Below are positions 7,395 through 13,988 of a stretch of DNA of 21,131 nucleotides, one piece after another; positions within the stretch are counted from its first letter, which is position 1; the number at the start of each line of letters is the position of its first letter. The stretch comes from JASFEQ01 sp050122535 (lineage in GTDB: Bacteria; Desulfobacterota; DSM-4660; Desulfatiglandales; HGW-15), in NCBI GenBank assembly GCA_050122535.1, contig JASFIT010000023.1:1-21131 (forward strand), written 5' to 3'. Below the pieces are notes generated by a model. It did not search any database. It was not told where the DNA came from and saw only the letters and a list, made by a program, of their open reading frames with translations. A program made the translations under genes and the position numbers.

Positions 7395-8114
7395 TTGAAT
7401 ACCAGGAAGCCAAAGGGCGTTTATACAAAGCATATCTATTGGCTCACAAAAGATGAGGAAGCCCGTTTGCAGGGTGAACTGGAAGTCCGTGGTGTTCGAA
7501 TAGGGTCGGCTAAAGGTGTCGTCTGCGCCCCTTTGGATGCAATCAACAAAATCTCCAGCGTCGCGCCGGAGGTCTGGGGTGATACCTGTGCTAGGCAGGG
7601 AAGTTGGTATAGGGCCAGTGATAAGAACGGGCTTTACCTGGTGATAAGTTCCTTTGAACTGGAGGGCTATGAAAATAAAAAGGCGGCAACGATCACCAAA
7701 TCAAGTTTTGATCCACCCCGATTGGCAAGGTCCGAAGAAAAAAAGAATATGATTCATAATTCGGACTTCATGAAGCGGGTCCCTTCTGAGTGGCGGACCG
7801 TCCGAGAAATCGAAAAGAGAATCTACTTGAGATGGGCCAAGAGATTGGGCTCAGACGTGGAGGACTACGACTTCCTTTATCTCTCTCATACAGCCAACCA
7901 TGCCAATTTCATCAAACCACATTTTTTCATCCAGGAAAATCAGAGCATAATACCGTATTCTATCGACCGTAGTGCTCATCTCTGTTCCTGCTGTCTAGAA
8001 CTGTTTCAGGTGCTTGGCACCCAGTATCAAAAAAAGCTGGTGGCTCCCTGCCCAGGCGCCACCATTTTTGCCCGCCTGAAACCGAATCGCTATCTTCTAG
8101 TCAAGAAGGGTTAG
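7395..8114 (+). CDS. Conserved-looking hypothetical protein with C-terminal cysteine cluster
   Basis: A 239-aa soluble-looking protein without a signal peptide or obvious membrane segment; I do not recognise the family. The start is TTG 7395 with GGAG 6 nt ahead and a promoter plus leader hairpin upstream, so expression is well supported. The sequence is rich in Lys/Glu. Visible landmarks are LYLVISSFELEGYENKK (80-96), a basic middle (EKRIYLRWAKRLG, 140-152), and a cysteine patch CSCC (197-200) with PCPG (218-221). The patch could bind a metal or Fe-S cluster, but four cysteines alone do not prove it. The DUF3108 gene follows 18 nt later on the same strand and is probably in the same operon, though nothing else links their functions. 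Confidence 0.75.
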   Translation: MNTRKPKGVYTKHIYWLTKDEEARLQGELEVRGVRIGSAKGVVCAPLDAINKISSVAPEVWGDTCARQGSWYRASDKNGLYLVISSFELEGYENKKAATITKSSFDPPRLARSEEKKNMIHNSDFMKRVPSEWRTVREIEKRIYLRWAKRLGSDVEDYDFLYLSHTANHANFIKPHFFIQENQSIIPYSIDRSAHLCSCCLELFQVLGTQYQKKLVAPCPGATIFARLKPNRYLLVKKG

Positions 8115-8132
8115 GGGTTAAACCGGTCTCAG

Positions 8133-8963
8133 ATGTGCGCGAGCTGTCAAGAGAGTGCTTTCCATATGTTCTCTGAAACAAAACTCACCTATAGTCTAGC
8201 GTTAATTTTGACGGCGCTCCTGGCCACTCTTGCCTTTTCCGCCATAGCCGATGCTTCGGAAAACAGGTATCCTTTTTCCCCTGGCGAAAAACTCACATTT
8301 CAGGTGCGGTGGGCCTTTATACCCGCAGGAGAGGCCGTTCTTGAGGTATATCCCATAGAAACCATGAATGGTCGTAAGGTGTATCACTTTGTGCTGACCG
8401 CGAGGAGCTATCCCGTTGTAGATCTCATTTATAAGGTACGTGACCGAATAGATGCATATACAGATGAAAAATTGAGTCATTCAATCTTGTACAAAGAGAC
8501 AAAAGAAGGGAAGCGAAAAAAGAAGGTGGTTCTGAGTTTCGACTGGGAGAAGGGCGAGGCCCAACGTTCCAACTTTGGAGAAAAGAGGGCACCTATACCC
8601 GTTAAGCCTGGAACTTTTGATCCCCTATCTGTCTATTACGCCCTTCGCCTCCATGACTTAAAAGAGAACATGGAACTGGAAAAGCCTTTAACTGACGGGA
8701 AGAGATGGATATTGGGCAGGGCAATGGTCGTAAAAAGAGAAAAGGTGACTGTCCTGAGCGGGACCTATGATACATATCTTGTGGAGCCCAATTTAGAACA
8801 TATTGGTGGTGTATTTAAGAAGAGTAAAGATGCCAAACTTCAAATCTGGGTAACAGCAGATTCTCGCCGTATTCCTGTTAAGATAAAGAGTAAAGTAGCC
8901 GTCGGCAGCTTTGTTGGAGAACTCATGTCCGTGGAGAACAAGATGGCAAAGACGCAAAATTGA
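8133..8963 (+). CDS. DUF3108-family envelope protein
   Basis: A 276-aa protein. After a short polar start there is a signal-peptide-like segment (LTYSLALILTALLATLAFSAIADAS, about 18-42). The mature part is the typical DUF3108 beta-rich domain: YPFSPGEKLTFQVRWAFIPAGEAVLEV, then YHFVLTARSYPVVDLIYKVRDRIDAYTDEK, VLSFDWEKGEAQ, GTFDPLSVYYALR, and IQ/KLQIWVTADSRRIPVKIKSKVAVGSFVGEL near the end. The family is a periplasmic or outer-membrane-associated protein of unknown biochemical role. Two starts are possible: ATG 8133, or ATG 8166, which would put the signal peptide closer to the N-terminus. Neither has a strong ribosome site. It lies 18 nt after the 239-aa gene. Confidence 0.85.
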   Translation: MCASCQESAFHMFSETKLTYSLALILTALLATLAFSAIADASENRYPFSPGEKLTFQVRWAFIPAGEAVLEVYPIETMNGRKVYHFVLTARSYPVVDLIYKVRDRIDAYTDEKLSHSILYKETKEGKRKKKVVLSFDWEKGEAQRSNFGEKRAPIPVKPGTFDPLSVYYALRLHDLKENMELEKPLTDGKRWILGRAMVVKREKVTVLSGTYDTYLVEPNLEHIGGVFKKSKDAKLQIWVTADSRRIPVKIKSKVAVGSFVGELMSVENKMAKTQN

Positions 8964-8964
8964 T

Positions 8965-8985
8965 GGTGATCATATCACCCTTTCT
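8965..8985 (+). terminator. Weak terminator-like hairpin after the DUF3108 gene
   Basis: GGTGAT (8965-8970) pairs with ATCACC (8974-8979) and is followed by CTTTCT. It starts 2 nt after the stop codon. The T-run is poor, so termination is uncertain. Confidence 0.35.
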
Positions 8986-9084
8986 ATGGATTTTAAAGGC
9001 TTTCCAAATTCGGCGTCTAATTTGCCCACGAAGACTGAAATTCTTAGCTCATCTAGCATTCCTGATCACCAGCAAGGTATTAGA

Positions 9085-9263
9085 TGTAAGGCGCCGAGGA
9101 GCGACCATTGAGGCATATCGAGTAATACGCCGCAAGCCTGCCCCCGCGAAGCCTGCACCCGCGGGGGCGGGGGGCGGGGGAGGAGCGATCGAAGGCAACG
9201 CAGTCCTTCGACCTTGCTCAGGACCATGAGCCTGTCGAATGGCAGATGATGCCTTAATGGTGG
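9085..9263. repeat. Intergenic repeat patch with nested palindromes
   Basis: Within the 409-nt gap 8964-9372 there is a perfect 8-bp GC stem (CCCCCGCG 9141-9148 with CGCGGGGG 9160-9167) running into a G-tract (9163-9183, runs of 5, 6 and 5 G). There is also a TTCGAC...GTCGAA hairpin (9207-9239) with inner GCTC/GAGC. The flanks (GGCGCCGAGGAGCGAC near 9090; GGAGCGATCGAAGGCAACG near 9180) resemble an intergenic repeat I recall from deltaproteobacterial genomes. No gene is visible here. Confidence 0.5.
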
Positions 9264-9284
9264 ATCAGGGGCCTTCATTTTCCC

Positions 9285-9313
9285 TTTACTTGTACCCTCT
9301 TTTCTATTATAGC
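9285..9313 (+). promoter_or_regulatory. Possible promoter for the thiolase gene
   Basis: TTTACT (9285-9290) and TATAGC (9308-9313) are 17 bp apart, each 4 of 6 to consensus, about 70 bp before the thiolase start. Confidence 0.3.
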
Positions 9314-9381
9314 TCAGGCCTTACGCAACGTTCATCCATTGTTCGCCTGTAAAAACTTATGATTAAATCGAGGTGCTCGTT

Positions 9382-10635
9382 ATGAAGGATGTGGTTATTG
9401 CTTCCGCATGTCGCACTGCCATTGGAGCCTTTGGTGGAACCCTTAAAGATATGCACGCCGCCACGATGGCAAGCGTCGCGATGCAAGAGGCGATGAAACG
9501 TGCGGGAATTGAGCCTCAAATGATCGATGATGTCCGCTTCGGTTGCTGCATGGAACCTGCAGATGCCCTCAATGTGGCGCGTGTTGGGGCCCTAATGGCT
9601 GGCATTCCGGACCACACCACTGCAGTCACCATCAACAGGGTCTGTACCTCCAGCATGGAAGCGGTGATTTCCGGTATGGCTATGATCCAGTCCGGCATGG
9701 CTCATATCATCCTCGCAGGAGGGACAGAACATATGTCTAGCATTCCCTATTCGGTCCCTGGGGCGAGATGGGGATGCCGACTTCAGGATCAAACCTTTGT
9801 GGATATGCTGATCCGTGCTCTTCACTGCGGCTCCGATCTCATACCCCACCCGGAGGACGGACCTGTCAAAGAGGGTATGCCTTTAGATCTTTTTAAGGGG
9901 AAGCCTTACATCATGGGGCACACCGCCGAATTTGTCGCCCAACTCTACGACATCAGTCGCGAAGAGATGGATGAGGTAGCCCTGCGTAGCCACAATAATA
10001 CGGAAAGGGCAACCTTGGAGGGTGATTTCAAGGAGGAGATCGTTCCCGTTGAAGTCCCTCAAAAAAAAGGAAAACCGCCGATCATATTTGAGAAAGACGA
10101 GCACTTTAGGCCTGGTTTGACCAGAGAGCAATTGGCCCAACTCCCTCCCGCCTTTGTGCCCAAGATCGGCAAGGTCACTGCAGGAAATTCCTCGGGCATT
10201 AATGATGGCGCCAGTGGTATGGTTATCATGTCAGGTGATAAAGCAAAAGAGCTGGGAATCAAGCCCATAGCGACAATCAAAGCCACGGGCAGGGGAGGCT
10301 GTCATCCGTCCGTCATGGGTCTCAGCCCGGTTCCAGCGGTCCAGAATCTTCTGGCCAGAAGTTCGGGATTGAAGCTAGACGACTTTGAGTTGATAGAGTT
10401 GAATGAGGCATTTGCTGCCCAGTACTTGGGCGTTGAAAAGGAGTTGGGACTGGACAGAGAAGTCACCAATGTGAACGGTTCTGGGATTGGGCTTGGTCAT
10501 CCGGTAGGATCAACGGGGTGCCGCATCATGGTCACCCTTCTCTACGCCATGAAACAACGGGGCAAAAGCCTAGGACTGGCCACCCTTTGTGGGGGGGGTG
10601 GTGTATCCATGGCATGTGCACTGGAAATGATGTAA
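9382..10635 (+). CDS. Thiolase (acetyl-CoA C-acyltransferase family)
   Basis: A 417-aa protein with a complete thiolase catalytic set: nucleophilic Cys88 in NRVCTSSMEAV, NEAFA at 341-345, His373 in GSGIGLGHPVGSTGCR, and Cys403 in LCGGGG. The family condenses or cleaves acyl-CoA (acetoacetyl-CoA or longer 3-ketoacyl-CoA) in the cytosol. The sequence alone does not fix chain length or direction. Length and motif spacing are normal, with an insertion-like segment rich in Pro/Lys (VPQKKGKPPIIFEKDEHFRPGLTREQ, about 225-250) that is common in this family. ATG 9382 has GAGG 8 nt ahead; GTG 9373 is also in frame but lacks a ribosome site. No other beta-oxidation gene adjoins it. It ends 9 nt from the convergent gene at 10645. 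Confidence 0.93.
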   Translation: MKDVVIASACRTAIGAFGGTLKDMHAATMASVAMQEAMKRAGIEPQMIDDVRFGCCMEPADALNVARVGALMAGIPDHTTAVTINRVCTSSMEAVISGMAMIQSGMAHIILAGGTEHMSSIPYSVPGARWGCRLQDQTFVDMLIRALHCGSDLIPHPEDGPVKEGMPLDLFKGKPYIMGHTAEFVAQLYDISREEMDEVALRSHNNTERATLEGDFKEEIVPVEVPQKKGKPPIIFEKDEHFRPGLTREQLAQLPPAFVPKIGKVTAGNSSGINDGASGMVIMSGDKAKELGIKPIATIKATGRGGCHPSVMGLSPVPAVQNLLARSSGLKLDDFELIELNEAFAAQYLGVEKELGLDREVTNVNGSGIGLGHPVGSTGCRIMVTLLYAMKQRGKSLGLATLCGGGGVSMACALEMM

Positions 10636-10644
10636 CGGCTCCAT

Positions 10645-11715
10645 CTATCTGGTCTCTACGGAGAGATCCTTGTCTTCATATCCAAACAAGGAAAGCACCC
10701 TGTGGGATAGGTTTACAACCCCCATAGCGCTCAAGTTAACGTCTACGTACGTCTCCGTTCCGGGGATCTTTTCACAAGTCAACAACTCATAGGGGTTGGT
10801 ACTAAAATAGTCTTTATTGGGTCCTGACAGTGTAAGAACAATTTCAAAGTCCTCTTTGTGTTTCGCAGCCACCACCTCGCAGATTTTGAGCAGCATCGCT
10901 TTCCATGAATCCACATCATACTTTTTCCCCCCTAACGTAAAAGAGGCGATGGACTTGCCTGTAAACTTCTCTTTTTTGACGGCTGCTTTCTTTTCTCTGG
11001 GAGGAGCCGCAGGCTTCGGCTTCAATGTTCTAGATATGTCCGCTTTGGCATCGATCTCCAGGGCCAAGAATTTCTCAACGATTTCCCTCTCCGGCTTGTG
11101 CCCGCAAAGATCCTCGGTCACCTGGGCAACGATATCATAAAGCCATTTTTCTGGTTCGCTCAGTATTTGCTTCCATGCCTTTGGGAGATTCTCTTTCACT
11201 AAAAGCGATTTTACTCTTGTACCATAGATACGTTCAGCAGCTTTTAATGACTTTCCCGAAACAATATTCTTTTTTGAGAGAAAATCCTCAAAGTTCTGTG
11301 CCACCTCTTCGGCCTTTCTCTCATTCATATCTATGGCATGAAATCTCTTCTCCTCAGGGCTTCCTTTGACAAGGGGCAAGGTAAACCACCAGGTGATGCC
11401 ATCAGTGAGGATGGCAATATTGACACCCTCCTGAGTTGCGTAGTTCGATATTTCCTCCTGGTATTTCTTGAGGGCTTTTATCCCCTTTTTGATACCAACG
11501 AAAACCTTGCTGGACTTCTTATGCCGCAGGGAGAAATCTATCTTGCCACCATCCACCTCGTATTCGGGTTGGATTTCATCGATATCAAAGGGGTCCCAGT
11601 CCAAGTAAGAGAGGATTTTCAAGACAATACCCTGTTTGATCTCGGGTTCATCAAAGGAATCGTATCGCTCATCAGATTGGATCTCTTTTATGAATTCCAG
11701 AAGCCTTTCACGCAT
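10645..11715 (-). CDS. HsdR N-terminal-type nuclease-fold protein, probably catalytically degenerate
   Basis: A 356-aa protein when started at ATG 11715, which has AGGAGGAGG just upstream (an in-frame ATG at 11751 lacks one). Residues about 20-130 match the type I restriction HSDR_N / PD-(D/E)xK fold: EPEIKQGIVLKIL (23-35), KIDFSL with Asp60, KVFVGIKKG (70-78), EEISNYA, and GVNIAILTDGITWWFTLP. In active members the third motif reads ExK (for example FIEAKK); here it is G74-I-K76, so metal-dependent cleavage is probably lost. A charged Pro/Lys linker (KPKPAAPPREKKAAVKKEKF) leads to a C-terminal domain (FTLGGKKYDVDSWKAMLLKICEVV... YVDVNLSAMGVVNLSHRVLSLFGYEDKDL). I recall similar tails in restriction-related proteins but cannot name the family firmly. 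No HsdM or HsdS is near. Confidence 0.8.
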   Translation of the reverse strand: MRERLLEFIKEIQSDERYDSFDEPEIKQGIVLKILSYLDWDPFDIDEIQPEYEVDGGKIDFSLRHKKSSKVFVGIKKGIKALKKYQEEISNYATQEGVNIAILTDGITWWFTLPLVKGSPEEKRFHAIDMNERKAEEVAQNFEDFLSKKNIVSGKSLKAAERIYGTRVKSLLVKENLPKAWKQILSEPEKWLYDIVAQVTEDLCGHKPEREIVEKFLALEIDAKADISRTLKPKPAAPPREKKAAVKKEKFTGKSIASFTLGGKKYDVDSWKAMLLKICEVVAAKHKEDFEIVLTLSGPNKDYFSTNPYELLTCEKIPGTETYVDVNLSAMGVVNLSHRVLSLFGYEDKDLSVETR

Positions 11716-11767
11716 TATCCTCCTCCTGACGACAGGCACATTACGGTCCACGTTATTGGAGCTATAT

Positions 11768-11784
11768 CAATATGTTATATATTG
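11768..11784. promoter_or_regulatory. Inverted repeat upstream of the HsdR-like gene
   Basis: CAATAT and ATATTG flank GTTAT (perfect 6-bp arms) in the AT-rich leader about 55-70 bp before the ATG at 11715. It could be an operator or part of the promoter. I could not place a well-spaced -35/-10 pair. Confidence 0.35.
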
Positions 11785-11936
11785 TCTTATAAGTCCGATC
11801 CTTTCGTCAAGCACGAATTTCTTATTATGACCTCCAGAGCTTCTGAGTACTCGCCGCAAGCCCGCTTCTCATTCCCCTGAATTTTCACACTCGGAAGATT
11901 CCCTAGGCCGCGCCCTGGGCGGGACATCAGGGCGTT

Positions 11937-12248
11937 TCAATCCGTCTCCTTTAACAGAATTCGGGCTACTTTCCCTGCCTGGTCATATACGAGCAAACCC
12001 CGATCGATGAAATCCTCTGATTGGTTCCTGTTCGCCTCCACAAATACGGCCTTTAGAATTGCTACCCGCTGCTCGACAGCCGTCATTTGGGCCTCCTCAG
12101 ATGACTCCTCATCTGCAGGCACCTTGGGAACCCCTATAAGCATGCACCAAACCAGATCATCCAATTCCGGCAAGATCCCGCTTTTGGTCAGATCGACTGT
12201 CTTTTTGAAATCACGGTAGGCTTTGATAAATGCATCCGTGTGCTTCAT
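11937..12248 (-). CDS. Small hypothetical protein
   Basis: A 103-aa acidic protein when started at ATG 12248, which has AGGGGAG 3 nt upstream; the ATG at 12290 has no ribosome site. I do not recognise it. The N-terminal part is helical and basic (MKHTDAFIKAYRDFKKTVDLTKSG), the middle is WCMLIGVPKVPADEESSEEAQ, and the end is AVFVEANRNQSEDFIDRGLLVYDQAGKVARILLKETD. There is no signal peptide or membrane segment. It is transcribed toward the HsdR-like gene with 221 nt between them. Confidence 0.6.
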   Translation of the reverse strand: MKHTDAFIKAYRDFKKTVDLTKSGILPELDDLVWCMLIGVPKVPADEESSEEAQMTAVEQRVAILKAVFVEANRNQSEDFIDRGLLVYDQAGKVARILLKETD

Positions 12249-12377
12249 GACTCCCCTTTGTTTATCATCGCGTTCTGTCAAGATCTGCATCCGTTTTTAA
12301 GAGCTCACTCATGTTCAACACAAGCGTATCCTTTCTCATAGATTCTTCTAACCAGGCAAAGGACGTACACCAATGCC

Positions 12378-12542
12378 CTACTTTTTCTGTGCTGTATCTT
12401 CTGGAGATACCCAGCCTTTTTGGAAGATTATTATTACGAAGTGATCGTCCTGTCCATCCAAAATTGGGTCACAGGACAACAAAGGGATGACATTTTGATT
12501 TCTTGCCCCCAACAGCAAAAGTTCTCGGCTGAGATGAAGCAT
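12378..12542 (-). CDS. Possible 54-aa ORF or coding relic
   Basis: An ATG at 12542 with AAAGG 5 nt upstream opens 54 codons (MLHLSRELLLLGARNQNVIP... WVSPEDTAQKK). The same minus-strand stretch has a second frame, open for about 67 codons down to just before the 103-aa gene (NFGWTGRSLRNNNLPKRLG... LLKTDADLDRTR), interrupted upstream by one TGA. Both look protein-like and only one can be real. This may be a decayed gene. The rest of the 657-nt gap 12249-12905 has no other ORF that I trust. Confidence 0.3.
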   Translation of the reverse strand: MLHLSRELLLLGARNQNVIPLLSCDPILDGQDDHFVIIIFQKGWVSPEDTAQKK

Positions 12543-12680
12543 TTGTGCCTTTACCACATTGGGTCGTCTCTAAATGACTGGCTTTAGATGTGTTTAAAAT
12601 AATACGATTTAGCAAAAGATATTGATTTTCCTATTAAAATAAAATCAAAAAGACACTGAAAAAGACCTCTTTTTTCCTAA

Positions 12681-12711
12681 TTTACCCGCTAAATCATTCA
12701 CTATCTATAAT
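12681..12711 (+). promoter_or_regulatory. Candidate promoter upstream of the TPR-like gene
   Basis: A perfect TATAAT (12706-12711) is preceded at 19 bp by TTTACC (12681-12686). It sits in an AT-rich stretch and is followed by a 30-bp-spaced direct repeat (12715-12766). The distance to the gene at 12906 is about 190 bp. Confidence 0.35.
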
Positions 12712-12714
12712 AAA

Positions 12715-12766
12715 GTGTAACAAATAGCATAAAATGAAATTTCGGTGTAAAAAGTGTCATAATTTG
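12715..12766. repeat. Imperfect direct repeat, 30-bp period
   Basis: Two 22-bp copies (12715-12736 and 12745-12766) both begin GTGTAA and share CATAA..TG, 16 of 22 identical. The 30-bp period puts them on the same face of the helix, as for regulator sites. Confidence 0.4.
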
Positions 12767-12905
12767 TATACATTAATTCCGCCCTGAGATAACTCACCCC
12801 CAAACAAAAGTTGTTATTTCAATGGCTTATGAGTTTCACCCATTAAGGAACGACAATTGCTATAGAGTAGAGTTGCTGCTGCGTTATTCTATTCTCCTGT
12901 AAGCG

Positions 12906-13913
12906 ATGGAAACACAAAAAGGTGAATTCTATCAAATCGCGAGGCTGGCGACCTCTTCTTTTGATACGAATTCCCTCCTAGCCATTAACTTTAGGGAAAA
13001 AGCCCTTATGTCTGCACAAGAACATCTAAGGTCTTTAGCAAGAGAAGCGGAACTTTACCGAACCCAGGGCCTCTTAGAGCATTCCAAAGAGAAATACCTA
13101 CAGATCCTTCAATTCATCGAAGAAAAGAAATTCTCTAACCATCGAAAACTCAGAGAAGCTGTCAGGGAGAAGATTCAGACCCTCGAAGAAGATCTGGCTT
13201 TAGAGAAAAAAGACACCCGGGAACCCGAACTCTCTGAAAGGCAGCAAAATATGATTAAGAACCTGTTCTCGGTTTCACAGACAAAGGAAGCGGCCAAGAT
13301 TGAGGGCGCTGTGGCGTTGGCGCAATTCGGACAGTATGAGAGAGCCCTGGAAGAATTCCACGCACTACTCAGGGAAGGCACGCTACCCGTTGTGGCAGCC
13401 AAAAACATACTCAGATGCTATATGGAGCTTTCCTCTCCAGATGAGGCGGTTGCGCAATTCAGAGAATGGGTGGTAGCCGGAGACGTTTTGACGCCGCAAG
13501 AGCTGAAACTCATACGAGGGTTTATTGAGAATCTCCTGGAAAGGAAGGGCATTAAAAGGGAACTCCCGCACTTGATCGAAACATCTCAAACGGACCGCCA
13601 ATCCTCGGAAAATGAGGAGGGCTTCCTCGACATCTCTTCCGTTTACGTTGAACTGGGAAATGGCCCACAAAAAGGAGATATGGTGGAGTTTCAGGTCACC
13701 TCACAGTCGGGCAATACGATTAGCGTCAACATACCAGGTGAGCGGAGGGATCTGCTAGATGCCTTTAGACCTGGCCTGCGACTGCCGCAATTACAGTGCT
13801 ACTCACCTATAGCCGTATTTAAGGGTAGGGGGATCGTCATCAAAAAAAGAAAGGTATGGCACGGCCGAAACCAAGGGAATTACCTGCTGGACATCACTAT
13901 TGATGAGGAATAG
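12906..13913 (+). CDS. TPR-like helical protein with a C-terminal beta domain
   Basis: A 335-aa cytoplasmic protein. The N-terminal two thirds are helical with TPR-like spacing: AREAELYRTQGLLEHSKEKYLQILQF (about 45-70), a charged coiled-coil-like stretch (LREAVREKIQTLEEDLALEKKD), then GAVALAQFGQYERALEEFHALLREG and AAKNILRCYMELSSPDEAVAQFREWV. After an acidic linker the last 85 residues are beta-rich (GDMVEFQVTSQSGNTISVNIPGE... GRGIVIKKRKVWHGRNQGNYLLDITI). That part resembles a PilZ-like or small barrel domain but lacks an obvious RxxxR motif, so c-di-GMP binding is not claimed. ATG 12906 and ATG 13008 are both possible starts; neither has a strong ribosome site. It is a lone gene, convergent with asmA. 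Confidence 0.75.
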   Translation: METQKGEFYQIARLATSSFDTNSLLAINFREKALMSAQEHLRSLAREAELYRTQGLLEHSKEKYLQILQFIEEKKFSNHRKLREAVREKIQTLEEDLALEKKDTREPELSERQQNMIKNLFSVSQTKEAAKIEGAVALAQFGQYERALEEFHALLREGTLPVVAAKNILRCYMELSSPDEAVAQFREWVVAGDVLTPQELKLIRGFIENLLERKGIKRELPHLIETSQTDRQSSENEEGFLDISSVYVELGNGPQKGDMVEFQVTSQSGNTISVNIPGERRDLLDAFRPGLRLPQLQCYSPIAVFKGRGIVIKKRKVWHGRNQGNYLLDITIDEE

Positions 13914-13988
13914 CGGCAACGGGGGTGACTACTTACAGAACTGCTTTTAGGACACTCCGCCATCGCCTTACAATGCCCCTTTTGTACC

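Noticed and set aside
8960..9278. Short open frames over the GC-rich repeat on both strands
   Set aside because: Proline/glycine/arginine low-complexity translations of palindromic DNA, not genes.
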